This document shows positions 1 through 10,073 of a stretch of 64,000 nucleotides of DNA, piece after piece. The number at the start of each line of letters is the position of its first letter. The stretch's first letter is position 1. Under the pieces are notes generated by a model that saw only the letters and a list, made by a program, of their open reading frames with translations, ran no database searches and was not told the origin of the DNA. A program made the position numbers and the translations under genes. Origin of the DNA: Saccharomycopsis fibuligera x Saccharomycopsis cf. fibuligera (taxonomy: Eukaryota > Ascomycota > Saccharomycetes > Ascoideales > Saccharomycopsidaceae); contig CP012816.1 in NCBI GenBank assembly GCA_001936135.1, forward strand, positions 1,553,501 through 1,617,500. Reading direction: 5' to 3'.

Positions 1-1899
1 CAAATCAGCATAACTAACAGAAAATATCTAGTCACTGGTAGAAGAACCATAGATCCACCTCCTGTCATCCAAGTATCATTGTTTGAAAATGAAAGTAATG
101 CACCACAGACCTTACAACTCGATGGAACCGCTAACGAGGCAGGTATTATTGGTACTGGTAATAATCCACATAGCCTAAATGATTCCGAAAGTGAAAATGT
201 AGCTCACAATGACGATGACGGTGATGAGAATATGGTTGACGAGTTTCAGCTGCTGCAACAGCAGCAACAACAACAACAACAACAGCGGACTGGGGAACAA
301 AAAAATATTATACATCACACATTAAATCCCTTAATATTGGTGGCCTCAATAGTTAATGCAGATATCGAGAGGCATTTGACTAAGGGAAACTCTCAAATAG
401 TCAACGTCAGCGAAAACCACAGTGATAGTAACGGAAGCGGCTCTGCTAACAACACTGCGGAAAATAGCAACACCACTGCTAACAGCAAATCAAGTAATAT
501 TAGCAATGGCTCCTCAGCATCCAGTAGTGGTGGGAGCTTTTATAGCACCTTCACAAGCAGCAGTAACAACAATAATAACAATAACAATAGTAGCAGCAAA
601 AATAGCAGCCAAACTAGCTTCGCAATACCCGAATTTGAAAATTTGGTGGGAACGACTTCTGTAGTGGCTAATATGGTCTCCGACAAGAGTTTAGGTAAAG
701 AAACTTCAATGAAGGCTGTTTTTGTGTTTAGTAATCTAAGTGTGAAGCAGGACGGAAACTACAAGCTCAGGTTTACTTTATATGAGTTTTCAAGTTTCGA
801 TCTGTTGTATTATTACAACTCATTTGTCCCTCCAAACGGTTTCAATTTCGTTAATAGAGTCATTGAACGAGGAGCAATAGATTCCGATGTATTTAAAGTT
901 TACACTGCCAAAAAGTTTCCTGGACTTACGACCAGTTCCAAGTTATCATTTGATTTGAAAAGCTCTGGAACAAAAATCAAAGTTAGACATTCTATACGAT
1001 CTGGAAAAAAATCACAGCAAGCAAAACTTGAAGCAATTCAAAATGAAAATGCTACTAAGGCTAAAAAAGAAGGTAAAATTAATAATGGTAGTGGCTCTGC
1101 TAACGGAAATAGTCAGTTTAATGATTACTTGAGTCCGAATGTTAATTACAATAATAACAATAATGATGATAATGGATCAATTAACAGTTTTGCCACAAGT
1201 GCTTCGAATGACTATTTATCAATGACGCCACTCATCACTACTATGTCGACGTCCAGTACATCTTCTTTGCAAAGCGCAGCTCACTCTTTTGGCTCATTTT
1301 TCTCCCGTCAGCCGGAAATTTCACCTCTTAAGCTTCTCTCGGATGTGTCTTCACAACAGTTGCCGATTGGAATAATGAATAACTCTAGAGATAAAGAAGA
1401 CAATATAATTCCATCGCCACCGGGCTCTCCAAAGGTAGATAATGGGTCAACTAGTACAATTATCAGCAGTAACAGTAATCTTAACATCAATAACATGATG
1501 AACAATTCAACCAACTCTAGCCACCACCACAGTCATAGCCATAGTAGCTCATTCAGTAACAGTAATTTCAATGGTAGCTTGGGATTAGGAAGTAATAGCT
1601 TCAACAATGGCCACCATCATAGTAACGGTCACCCGACTCGCTACGGGCACCAATCTCAAGACTCGTTATCGTCAACTCACACTAGGCATTCCAATCTTTC
1701 GATATCTACTCCTACGTCATTATATTTTTCCACTCCTTCCAGCTATATCAAAACTTTGGTCAATAAAAGAAGCGACCAATACTTGAATAAGGACGAAGAA
1801 GAAGATAAATTGCTTTCTGTGCCTCCAAAGAAGAGCAAACCTGATAAATCAAATCAGTATAAAGCTGCCATAATGAAAATTCAAAATATTATAAATTAG
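1..1899 (+). CDS. Velvet-domain transcriptional regulator (5' end outside window)
   Basis: The reading frame is open from base 1, so the true start lies upstream. The first codons read RRTIDPPPVIQ, the hallmark IDPPP motif of the velvet domain. Further velvet blocks follow in order: NPLILVASIVNADIE (about residue 108 of the visible part), AVFVFSNLSVKQDGNYKLRF (about 225) and VYTAKKFPGL (about 300), ending in a basic RSGKKS stretch. Between the second and third blocks sits an insert of about 75 residues rich in Ser and Asn. The C-terminal half is low-complexity Asn/Ser/His with a late PPKKSKPDK that could be a nuclear signal. Velvet proteins (VeA, VelB, VosA) are DNA-binding regulators of development and secondary metabolism in filamentous fungi; here the role is unknown. 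A short polyQ run follows the IDPPP block. The domain call is strong; the function is open. Confidence 0.85.
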   Translation, partial: QISITNRKYLVTGRRTIDPPPVIQVSLFENESNAPQTLQLDGTANEAGIIGTGNNPHSLNDSESENVAHNDDDGDENMVDEFQLLQQQQQQQQQQRTGEQKNIIHHTLNPLILVASIVNADIERHLTKGNSQIVNVSENHSDSNGSGSANNTAENSNTTANSKSSNISNGSSASSSGGSFYSTFTSSSNNNNNNNNSSSKNSSQTSFAIPEFENLVGTTSVVANMVSDKSLGKETSMKAVFVFSNLSVKQDGNYKLRFTLYEFSSFDLLYYYNSFVPPNGFNFVNRVIERGAIDSDVFKVYTAKKFPGLTTSSKLSFDLKSSGTKIKVRHSIRSGKKSQQAKLEAIQNENATKAKKEGKINNGSGSANGNSQFNDYLSPNVNYNNNNNDDNGSINSFATSASNDYLSMTPLITTMSTSSTSSLQSAAHSFGSFFSRQPEISPLKLLSDVSSQQLPIGIMNNSRDKEDNIIPSPPGSPKVDNGSTSTIISSNSNLNINNMMNNSTNSSHHHSHSHSSSFSNSNFNGSLGLGSNSFNNGHHHSNGHPTRYGHQSQDSLSSTHTRHSNLSISTPTSLYFSTPSSYIKTLVNKRSDQYLNKDEEEDKLLSVPPKKSKPDKSNQYKAAIMKIQNIIN

Positions 1900-2349
1900 A
1901 ATCTAAATTTTGTTGCTCAGTCACTTCTGTGTTTATAAAATTGTTACATTTTTTTTAAAAAATAAAATTTGTTCACTAGGTTCCACGTTTTATCACTATT
2001 TTTTTTTTTTTTTTTTTTTTTGTTATTGGGTGTTTTTTATCATCTGTCTTTATTTCTTTGTTTCATTCTTTTGTTACATACCTTCCCATGACTTACGAAC
2101 ATCTTCATTTTTTTCTTCCAACGTCTTACACTTATACAGCAATGACTTTTTTAAGCGCAAAAATAAATATACAGTGCTAGATCTCAACTGGTAGTTTACT
2201 TTTTCAAATTAGTAAGATATGACTAGTATACATAAAGCATAATCCAATCTCGGCAAGACAATGAATTAAGGCTTTTTTAGTGAGTCTCGATTATCTTTAG
2301 CTTTTCAAAATTGAAAAAACCATTGTATTTTGTAAATAAACACACACAT
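1900..2349. other. Convergent intergenic region
   Basis: 3' ends of the velvet gene and SEN15 face each other here. It holds a run of 23 T at 1999-2021 and AT-rich sequence suited to polyadenylation. I see no gene. Confidence 0.6.
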
Positions 2350-2928
2350 CTAGTTCTTCTTTGGCTTTACTATCCCATCATGCACAAAATAGTAAACTAT
2401 TGTACCATCATCACCAAGAATTCCAAGAATGACTCTCCTAGGCCTCACGGAAATTTGCTCCTCAATGTTTTCAAAAATTTTGGAAATAAAATGCATAGTT
2501 ACTTTTTCATGAATTCGTATTGGGTAAACAAACTCCACTTTTGAATCATACTCAATAACGGTCTCATCTACCGTCGGCGCTGTTGGCAAATTTGCCGAGG
2601 AGGTCTCTTGTATTACAACATCCACATCATTATTATCTTGAAGTTTGTTGTTATGTTGTAAAACTTGTTCTGAGGATGTGAGACTAGTGCCAGTATCATT
2701 TTGTATTAACTCCGTAACGACAGATTGCAGATCAAGGCTTTTTATTGATGCGTTCCTGTCAGGAAGTGCTGGAATTGTGATATTTTTATTTACCGAATTT
2801 GTTGGATGTATTGATTCTGGCGGGATACCTATTAACACGGTTATCCCATTATTACATTGTAACGTTTGCACATTTGTCCAGTAGTTGTAGTATAATAGTG
2901 AGATTTTAACTTGATCTATATTCGACAT
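2350..2928 (-). CDS. SEN15: tRNA-splicing endonuclease subunit Sen15
   Basis: The C-terminal block RRVILGILGDDGTIVYYFVH followed by DGIVKPKKN matches the Sen15 family signature, in which a beta strand with VVYY-like residues is followed by a DG(I/V)-P end. Sen15 is a small structural subunit of the four-subunit endonuclease that cuts introns from pre-tRNAs; in yeast the complex sits on the mitochondrial outer surface. The frame stays open to an ATG at 2955, but the second Met at 2928 (MSNIDQVK) gives a family-like N terminus and is preferred. The middle (about residues 60-130) is polar and poorly conserved. The gene is divergent from DPI35, about 270 bases away. An intron-containing tRNA-Ser, a substrate type for this enzyme, lies elsewhere in the window. 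Confidence 0.75.
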   Translation of the reverse strand: MSNIDQVKISLLYYNYWTNVQTLQCNNGITVLIGIPPESIHPTNSVNKNITIPALPDRNASIKSLDLQSVVTELIQNDTGTSLTSSEQVLQHNNKLQDNNDVDVVIQETSSANLPTAPTVDETVIEYDSKVEFVYPIRIHEKVTMHFISKIFENIEEQISVRPRRVILGILGDDGTIVYYFVHDGIVKPKKN

Positions 2929-3193
2929 TATTTGTTTATAAAATTTGACTATCAAAGCTATCCTTTCGTTATAGACTATTTGCCTGAATCTGATACTTTC
3001 ATAACTCGTTGGCTAACTGGCCGATTGATTTGATTGGATTTGATGGTTTAAAATATTTTTTAGCGAAGTGCAATGAGCAAGCAGGGCAACGTAACCAGGA
3101 TCATAGCATATACGCTCAAGTATCAAGCAACCTGCGATATTATTTTCAGTTCTCATCGCGTCGAATTAACGACTAATTGAAGGCGATAACGAG

Positions 3194-4264
3194 TTGAAAA
3201 GAATACATTTTAAAATGAGTGCAACCCAACAAGTTTTTCGCTCAGCAGCACAAAAAAAATTTCCAAAGATTATATCTTTTGATGCATTTGGCACATTATA
3301 CAATCCCAAAGTATTCCCATTGGTCACTTATCATGAAGTCGGACAACGTTTTGGCATTCCAAAGGAGTTTCCTCAAATAAAGCAAGATTTCCTTAACAGT
3401 TTTAAAGAAATGGAACTTCAATATCCGAATTACGGTCTCAATACAAATATACTCAATGAATACAAGGAATTTGAATCAACCATAAAACCGATTTTGGTAG
3501 AGCGTGCATCTAAAGCAACTTCCGAGCATACACAGGAAAATCGCCAGGAGCAAAAAAACAATAACCAGGCACTTCGATATTCTGATAATTGGTGGGGGTT
3601 GCTCATTAAAAAGACTTTCGCTCCCTTCAAAGTGCCTCATGAAATGACTAAGTACTTGATTGAATATTATTCAGGCCCAGGATATGAGATAAATAAAGAT
3701 TTAAAAGAAATACTCCAAAAACTCAGAAATGTCGATTTGACACATTTTAGTGAAACTGACCCACCCAGTGAACTTTTCAAAACTAAAGATAACAAAATTT
3801 TGCTACTTATTAACAGTAACGGTGATCCCAGGGTAAAACTTGTATTGAATTATCTTGGCGTAATTAATGAAGATTTAATTCCTGCAAATTTGGTGTATTT
3901 TAGTTACGATACAAAAGTGCAAAAGCCAAACAAGGAGAGTTTTGACTACATTTTGAAAAACTTGATCAAACAAGGGCTTCTTTTGGGTTGTGATTTAAAT
4001 AATAAGCAAGAGAAAGATGCATTATTGCAGTACTGCTGGCATTTTGGTGATAAATACGCAACCGATTTACTAGGTTCGATCAACGCCGGATGGCATGGAA
4101 TTCTTATTGACCGGCAAAACGATTACCAACAGTATTTGCAAAATAATGCTGAAAGCGGATTCCACTTAGTAAGAAGCAGTAGTGGATCAATTTTCTTACA
4201 TGACAATAAGATGAAATACATTATCAAACAATACAAACAATTAAACGATATATTTGGAATATAA
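3194..4264 (+). CDS. DPI35: HAD-superfamily protein, Dpi35/HDHD3-like
   Basis: HAD motif I reads SFDAFGTLYN near residue 30: the nucleophile Asp is present, but the usual second Asp two residues later is Phe. Motif II/III context (LLINSNGDP, then KVQKPNKESFDYIL) and the final HFGDKYATDLLGSINAGW block fit the HDHD3/YMR130W branch, as do YPNYG and WWGLLIKKTFAP. The yeast homologue Dpi35 is a mitochondrial protein whose import and processing depend on membrane potential; its substrate is not known. The altered motif I suggests it may not be an ordinary phosphatase. A second Met at codon 8 (3215, MSATQQVF) is an equally good start. The gene converges with SAM37, 60 bases between the stop codons. 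Confidence 0.75.
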   Translation: MKRIHFKMSATQQVFRSAAQKKFPKIISFDAFGTLYNPKVFPLVTYHEVGQRFGIPKEFPQIKQDFLNSFKEMELQYPNYGLNTNILNEYKEFESTIKPILVERASKATSEHTQENRQEQKNNNQALRYSDNWWGLLIKKTFAPFKVPHEMTKYLIEYYSGPGYEINKDLKEILQKLRNVDLTHFSETDPPSELFKTKDNKILLLINSNGDPRVKLVLNYLGVINEDLIPANLVYFSYDTKVQKPNKESFDYILKNLIKQGLLLGCDLNNKQEKDALLQYCWHFGDKYATDLLGSINAGWHGILIDRQNDYQQYLQNNAESGFHLVRSSSGSIFLHDNKMKYIIKQYKQLNDIFGI

Positions 4265-4323
4265 AGAGATGCATTAAAGTATATATATATACACGCATAC
4301 ACAAAACACAACCTATTTGTCGA

Positions 4324-5289
4324 TTAATACTTGATATTTCTAAAAGAATTGGCTAAACTCACTAATTTGGCAAACTTCAACTGTAACAAATTATTCAAAA
4401 ATTGGTCAGGCACCTTATCATGAGTGGCGGCCACAACATTGGCAATCAATAAAATATCAGCACTTGTGATTTTGTCACCAAACGTGAAAAGCTCCTTATG
4501 ATCACTATCATCAAGGATGGGGCTAAATTCGCTGAATTTGTCGTTGATGTCGATTTTCTTCAAATATTGTTGTACTAAAGTCAAAGTTCTAAAATTTGCC
4601 GAAGTCTCTTTCAACAATTGCAAATTCTTCAACCTCTGTTTTTGTAATTCTGTATGCACATGACCCAAAGTTGGCAAATTTAGTTCGTTTTCAATCTTGT
4701 TTATCTTATCAGTTGCCAATTCGACATTATACGCTTCGGTGCTCTTCATTGGGGTTAAGCCAATCAAGTTGCATTTTGCTGTTAAGTTTTCTTTTAATCT
4801 TAATGGAAGGTAATATTGTAATGGGAATGGTAAATAAAACTTGAACATTTGCACGGTGTATTTATCGTAATTTTGTTTATTCAAAAAATAATTATAGTAA
4901 TTGATCAATATTAGCTTGTTCATAATAAAATTGACCAACCCCAAGTTTAGCAACTCGTTATTCTGGTTGTCACTAATTTTATTATTATGATCATTGCTTT
5001 TTGGCTGCTGTTGCTGTAACCACTGGTCCAAATCATAGTCCAGACTAATCTTCTTCAAGTACTTGATAATATTGGCGTATCCTTCTATCACCTTCCCATC
5101 ATTAACAGTATCTTTCAAAAAGGGAAAATTATACATCATTGCATCGTAATATTGAGCATTTCGCGATGCCACAATCTTATATTTAGTGGTGTCTTTTATT
5201 GCTAGTTTGACATAGAGAGCAGCTGCTAATGATTCGGGTGCGAATTTGGCAATTTCACTCTCACTTCCCCAAACAAATAATTCAAACAT
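4324..5289 (-). CDS. SAM37: Mitochondrial sorting and assembly machinery subunit Sam37 (metaxin family)
   Basis: The N terminus MFELFVWGSESE, followed by a GST-like fold with GYANIIKYLKKI near residue 80, is typical of Sam37/metaxin. The family's C-terminal GST-C part is seen as TFGDKITSADILLIANVVAA. Sam37 is a cytosol-facing peripheral subunit of the SAM complex that inserts beta-barrel proteins into the mitochondrial outer membrane. The frame opens at 5304 (MFNIS), but the Met at 5289 starts exactly where homologues start and is preferred. Length (about 321 residues) fits the family. No transmembrane helix is obvious. Confidence 0.82.
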   Translation of the reverse strand: MFELFVWGSESEIAKFAPESLAAALYVKLAIKDTTKYKIVASRNAQYYDAMMYNFPFLKDTVNDGKVIEGYANIIKYLKKISLDYDLDQWLQQQQPKSNDHNNKISDNQNNELLNLGLVNFIMNKLILINYYNYFLNKQNYDKYTVQMFKFYLPFPLQYYLPLRLKENLTAKCNLIGLTPMKSTEAYNVELATDKINKIENELNLPTLGHVHTELQKQRLKNLQLLKETSANFRTLTLVQQYLKKIDINDKFSEFSPILDDSDHKELFTFGDKITSADILLIANVVAATHDKVPDQFLNNLLQLKFAKLVSLANSFRNIKY

Positions 5290-6161
5290 TGAGATATTGA
5301 ACAAAATGAAACAAACGAAGCAAAACCGAAAATGGATCAGTTCAGTATATACTGGTGATTATATTATAAGATGGCTTATGTTATCTTTGTGTCCGCAGTT
5401 TCATAATGGAAAACAGAGAGATATACTTGAGCCGAATATACAAAGATTTTGAAAGGCTTACTTACTGCAAGGCATTGAGCTGAAGTGGAAAAACTCTATT
5501 ACCCTGTACACAGGTACATATACCGTATTCATGGGACACTAAGATTGCCAATAGTGATGGTCAAAACTAATTAAAATATCTTCTTACATTAAGGCTTGTC
5601 TCTTGAAATACTTTAATATGCTAGACAACTTTCATTTACCTTTTTTTCGTGATTAGATTAAAAGAAAAGCAAAAATGTAACAGCCGTATCTGTTTCAATT
5701 CAAACATGCTCATCGAATTGAATCTTCAGCAAGCTCTTTGCAAGGCATTAATATAGGCATCATATTTTTCTGATTTTTACCTCAAAGTAAAAAAAGCAGA
5801 AAAGTTATCCAGTCAGAATGTTATATTATTGTAAACCTTCCAGCTGCAGGTCCATCGATAGGTGACCCTTAACTTCGAGGCACATCATCCAGACAAGAGT
5901 AATTTGAGCCAAAAAGAAAGTGTGAAAAAACTGAAAATGGAAAACAAGATATGGAACAGAATTGTCAAGTTTGTTAATCCATGAGAACGCTAAAAAATCT
6001 TTCGACGTATAAAATGGAGATATATTTCAACCTTCGTACTATAGAAACAAAAACACAAAAAACTTCTGCAAATTATAGATAAGAAAAATAAAAGAAGTGA
6101 CTTTGAATAAACTCTGTACAAAGAAATGAAATGATGAAATAGACGAATAAAGTAATAAATG

Positions 6162-6201
<40 letters not shown>

Positions 6202-6304
6202 TTTTCTTTTAAAAGTCCAATGTAAATGAGTGAGAAACAATTTGTTGATGCAAGCTAGATAATAGCATTACAAAATTTTTTAATAGCCTGACCTAATGAA
6301 TAGA
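5290..6304. other. Intergenic region between SAM37 promoter and PSG1 3' end
   Basis: About 1 kb without a credible gene. It includes the SAM37 upstream region and, at 6162-6199, a run of 38 A just downstream of the PSG1 stop codon. Small frames here have no recognisable features. Confidence 0.55.
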
Positions 6305-7732
6305 TCACTGTTGTTTGAAAGAATCCAATTCGTGTTCTTCGTATTGTGGCAAGTTAGCGTACCCTTTATTTTTCTTTGAGCTGAAGAACTTTGGCTTTCC
6401 CAATTTTTTATGGAATTTGCTCTTGTAGTATGATCTTCTAATACCGGCAACATCTCTGTCCTTGGAACACAATTGAGTAATGAAATACATGATGCATGCA
6501 GCAATACAGACAACTGTTGGCATAGTCATCATAACAATATACTTGTTCTCGTCCTCACCAATACCCTCATCTTCCAATGCTAATTGCTCTTTGGATTTTT
6601 TATACACAGCAGTACCCTTTCTAAGATTAACAAGAATACCTTGGTTCAACAAATCAAAATCTTCGTCGTCAATTGTATCCGGTTGAATATTAATAATCGC
6701 TTGCTTGCTGTATTTTCCTTTAAGCCATGATTCTTCAATTTCCAATGGGAAATAACCATCTCTGTTTATCAACCAGTCAGAACTGAAAAATGCTAACTTG
6801 GTACCTGATGGGATAAATGCATCATTGGCACGTTTGGTAAGGTTAAAGTTGTTTTGAATAGCAACTTCGTTGAGTGGTACTATTTCGTAATTGCTAGCTA
6901 AGCTACCATCTCTTTTTCTCATTCCTTTAACGCGTTCTTTTTCTCTAACGTATGCAAGATGGATTCTAACTTTTTCTGCTTCTTCAAAAAACCTGGTATA
7001 CCAAGTGATGAAATAAGTTTTGCCTAAATCTATGTTAGAGTTTTCAGCAGGAGTACAGAATGGTTCGCTGCTTGTGTCTTTGGCAAGACCTTTGTTGAGG
7101 TATCTGTCTGGAGTACAACGAATAAGTGGGTTCATTTTGAGGTACGTATCGTCTTCTTCAATATAAGTTACTTCAGTAAAAGTTTCGTCTTCTTTCAAAT
7201 TGTGAGCTTTCAAGTCTTTATTATCGTGAACAACTGTAGTAGCAGTTTTGAACCAGTTTTTGTAATCAGGACCAGTATTCTTAGTGACACCATTCTTTAC
7301 CTTTGGTTTGACAGTTTGTGGGACACCTTGTTTATTCAAAGAGATCCATGGAGTTGGCCCATTGATAGAAGTTGGTTTAGCACTGAAAGTAACGCCAGCA
7401 ATCACCGTTGGATGGACAATTTCCACAATTGATGAAGAAATCGTTCTTCTCCATGGTTCTGGAGGAGGATCAGATTTTTTGGTATTAGGCCTTGGAACAA
7501 TAACCTCTCTCCATCTTTTTGCCAAAGTTGAAATTGGCTCAGGTTGCTGCTGTTGTTGTATTTTGTCTATCACTAAGCTAATTGGTTGTATTGAAGGTGC
7601 TGGGGTTGGTGAAGGCACGTGTAATGAATAAGTCAGTGCTGTCTCTGGTGCCAAAGATCCAAGCGTCAATGCTTGGGCAGGTTGTAGTATAATTGCGCAC
7701 AAAGCAAGCAAATTGGAGTGTGCCAAAAGCAT
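6305..7732 (-). CDS. PSG1: Psg1-like single-pass secretory pathway protein (Pma1 stabilisation)
   Basis: Signal peptide-like N terminus (residues 1-21, LLALCAIILQPAQA), a proline/glutamine-rich section with a KR site (AKRWREV, about residue 72), then WRRTISSSIVEIVHPTVIAG and FCTPAENSNIDLGKTYFITW, a luminal domain like that of yeast YKL077W/Psg1. One transmembrane helix, VVCIAACIMYFIT, near residue 410, is followed by a basic cytoplasmic tail. In S. cerevisiae, Psg1 stabilises the plasma-membrane H+-ATPase Pma1 in the Golgi and is cut by Kex2; the KR here would allow the same. At 475 residues it is longer than the yeast protein. Assignment rests on remembered family resemblance and topology. 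Confidence 0.65.
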   Translation of the reverse strand: MLLAHSNLLALCAIILQPAQALTLGSLAPETALTYSLHVPSPTPAPSIQPISLVIDKIQQQQQPEPISTLAKRWREVIVPRPNTKKSDPPPEPWRRTISSSIVEIVHPTVIAGVTFSAKPTSINGPTPWISLNKQGVPQTVKPKVKNGVTKNTGPDYKNWFKTATTVVHDNKDLKAHNLKEDETFTEVTYIEEDDTYLKMNPLIRCTPDRYLNKGLAKDTSSEPFCTPAENSNIDLGKTYFITWYTRFFEEAEKVRIHLAYVREKERVKGMRKRDGSLASNYEIVPLNEVAIQNNFNLTKRANDAFIPSGTKLAFFSSDWLINRDGYFPLEIEESWLKGKYSKQAIINIQPDTIDDEDFDLLNQGILVNLRKGTAVYKKSKEQLALEDEGIGEDENKYIVMMTMPTVVCIAACIMYFITQLCSKDRDVAGIRRSYYKSKFHKKLGKPKFFSSKKNKGYANLPQYEEHELDSFKQQ

Positions 7733-8236
7733 TTTTTTTTTTTCTTAGCAATCTATAAATCCTAATGTGAAAGGGTATTGAAAATGGAAAGATTGATTAA
7801 AAAAGCACTACCTTATGATCAGACGTAAATAAAATAAAAGCAAATCAATCATCAATTATTGAAACAGTATCGGCGGCGCTTTAATATTTTTTTTCTGCTG
7901 GTTTCCTTTCTCTGCTGTGATTTGCCGACGGGGGCCATGTGATTGGCCCGCGATTTCCGAAAAGTCAAACGCGCGTCGATTTTCTAACATGAGCCGTTTG
8001 CTCTTCTAGATACAAAGGAATCTGGGGAATACAAAGGTTTGTAAAGACAAAAGAAAAGAAATACAAAGTTATTAAAATTGTACGTGTATATAATTCTTAA
8101 AGAAAGGAACATGATATAAAGAAATGAACTAAATTAGACAAACGGAAAACAAATGATATAGTATAGAGATGTTTATAATTGAGTGAATTTTTCTCGGGAA
8201 AAGTACCGAGTCAGCAAAAACACTGGCTTTTTTCGA
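7733..8236. other. PSG1 promoter / ERG25 3' region
   Basis: Contains an inverted repeat GGGCCA (7932-7937) and TGGCCC (7944-7949) around a CCAAT-type ATTGG on the opposite strand, followed by a GC-rich AAACGCGCGTCG, about 200-240 bases upstream of PSG1. No gene is visible. Confidence 0.45.
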
Positions 8237-9193
8237 TTATGCCTGTTTGACTTTTCTTTCTGCTCTTTGCTTCATTCTTTTTTCTCTAGTAGCCTTTGCA
8301 TCTGGGCCAGATTCGGTGTCCATGTAGTAGTCCCACCATCTAAAAGAAGAAGCATAGTTACCAATGAAGTAATGGTGGTGCAAATCATGATGCTCAGCAC
8401 CGGCCCAGAATGGCAAAAACTTGTTCAAAGACCATGGGAAATCATACCCTGAGTGTGAATCAACTGCTTGGAATAATCTAAGCACAATCCAAACGCAAAC
8501 GGTGAATAAGTGCAAGTTGCCATGGAAATAAGCATACAAAATTGGGAATCCCACAGTACCAAATCCAAGAGCCATGACTTCAATTGGGTGAGCGTATTCT
8601 GCTGTTAAACCAAAAGGAGCGGCATATTTGTGATGCTGCTTATGAATGTACTTGTAAAAAAAACCGAAATGAAAAAGTCTATGAAAAAAATAGTGCCACA
8701 TGTCTTCGAGAACAAAAAAAATAGCAATCTGTCCAGCCATAGTCTTCAAGTCTGGAAATGGTACAGTGATTGAAATACCCAACTTCATGCACATTGGATG
8801 GAAAGTCCAGATTGGTAAAGCTTCGACAATGAAATGAGATTTTAAGACAGACTTAAGACATTCCCATTGTTCTTTATCACTTGGTATTTGAGTTGGTTGA
8901 ATTTTGTATTTTCTGAAAAGTCCAAGCTTGTCAATAATATACCATGGTAAGCATCTACCAAAATACATAAACTCATGCAACAAAAAGAACATTATACCGG
9001 TAGCAAGAACATCATTCTTCATGTATATGTACCACGAGGCCCACGCTTTTTCAATAAGATTTAATTGGGGTTGCGACTGTTGGATGTTTGTGAAGATTTG
9101 GGAAAATGTGTCGGCCGATACCAAAGTGGCAGTAGCGTTGTTTTCAAAGACTTGTGACACGAAGCCTATCTTTTCAAATAGCGTGCTATTCAT
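8237..9193 (-). CDS. ERG25: C-4 methylsterol oxidase (Erg25)
   Basis: This membrane di-iron oxygenase carries the three histidine boxes of the sterol desaturase/hydroxylase family: HRLFH (about residue 168), HKQHHK (about 184) and HHDLHHH (about 266), with hydrophobic segments between them. It oxidises the C-4 methyl groups of 4,4-dimethylzymosterol in the ER, the first step of C-4 demethylation, before Erg26 and Erg27. Length (318) matches fungal Erg25. The basic C-terminal end ([17 protein letters not shown]) resembles an ER-retention lysine tail. The next gene upstream on the same strand is ERG27, acting two steps later. The long upstream region carries sterol-response-like motifs. Confidence 0.97.
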   Translation of the reverse strand: MNSTLFEKIGFVSQVFENNATATLVSADTFSQIFTNIQQSQPQLNLIEKAWASWYIYMKNDVLATGIMFFLLHEFMYFGRCLPWYIIDKLGLFRKYKIQPTQIPSDKEQWECLKSVLKSHFIVEALPIWTFHPMCMKLGISITVPFPDLKTMAGQIAIFFVLEDMWHYFFHRLFHFGFFYKYIHKQHHKYAAPFGLTAEYAHPIEVMALGFGTVGFPILYAYFHGNLHLFTVCVWIVLRLFQAVDSHSGYDFPWSLNKFLPFWAGAEHHDLHHHYFIGNYASSFRWWDYYMDTESGPDAKATREKRMKQRAERKVKQA

Positions 9194-9461
9194 TATTGAT
9201 TGTGGTTTGTTATTGCGTAGATGTTGGTACCGTTTTGTATTGCTTCAGCTTTTGTTTGATTAAATTAGAGCTCAGACTTATAGCACTAGAGAGTCACAGG
9301 AGCTGATCTGCTGTTAAGTAAATATCCTGTTCTAGTGGAAGACAATCAAGCAAAGCGAGGGACGTATCCAGGTATATATACGGAGAATCCTCAAAAATGA
9401 AATTTTTCTCAGTAATGCAAAATAAGCTGCTATCGCAAAAAGCCGTATTGCAGTGTAGTAG

Positions 9462-9768
9462 TATACGAGAGAAACTATCTACATAAACGCTAATATTACA
9501 ATTCAACGACATGGCTGCAACCACCCACTGAGTGCTTGCTCAAAGTGGCGAGTTCCTTACCAGATCTCACACTGTGCGCAGCCGCCAATGTGGGCTGATT
9601 TTCTCACTCCTTGAGATGTTGCCCGATTCGTGCAGCAAATCTCAAAATGAACCAACACAGAGCACTTTGGCCCACTTAAGCTTGTCACTTCTCAGCTGAG
9701 CACTCAAGCGCACTTACTATACGATAAAATCTAACAACTTAAACGAACTTCAACCGCTAGCTATACGA
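9462..9768 (-). promoter_or_regulatory. Three sterol response element cores upstream of ERG25
   Basis: TATACGA occurs at 9462-9468, 9718-9724 and 9762-9768. On the coding strand of ERG25 this reads TCGTATA, the 7-base core bound by the Upc2/Ecm22 zinc-cluster activators of ergosterol genes. A related TAAACGA lies at 9740-9746, 22 bases from the next core. They sit about 270-575 bases before the ERG25 start. Binding is inferred from motif identity. Confidence 0.6.
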
Positions 9769-9953
9769 GCTCTTAAACATCCATATTTGCCTTTCTGGAC
9801 TCTCCAATATTTTAAGATTAGCACAGCACAACCAAATAAGTGACAGGTATTGCTGACACAATTCCTCTTTACTGTTTTCCCTAAACGTCCGCATCGCACC
9901 GCGGAAAATCCGTAAAAAGTGAAATCCCCAGAAATTTCGAACGTAACGAACCA

Positions 9954-10073
9954 TCGTTTATTATCACGTGAATATGTCTTCCTGTGGGTGATTTAAACGA
10001 GGCTAAACGACAGAGTTTCTGTAAGCGAATAAAACATTCGCATATAAAAAGCAAATCAACACTGTCTAAACGA
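9954..10073. promoter_or_regulatory. Cluster of TCGTTTA/TAAACGA heptamers
   Basis: TCGTTTA at 9954-9960 and TAAACGA at 9994-10000, 10004-10010 and 10067-10073 surround a CACGTG at 9965-9970. The heptamers differ from the sterol core by one base. They may be variant Upc2 sites or sites for another factor; they belong to ERG25 by position. Confidence 0.4.
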
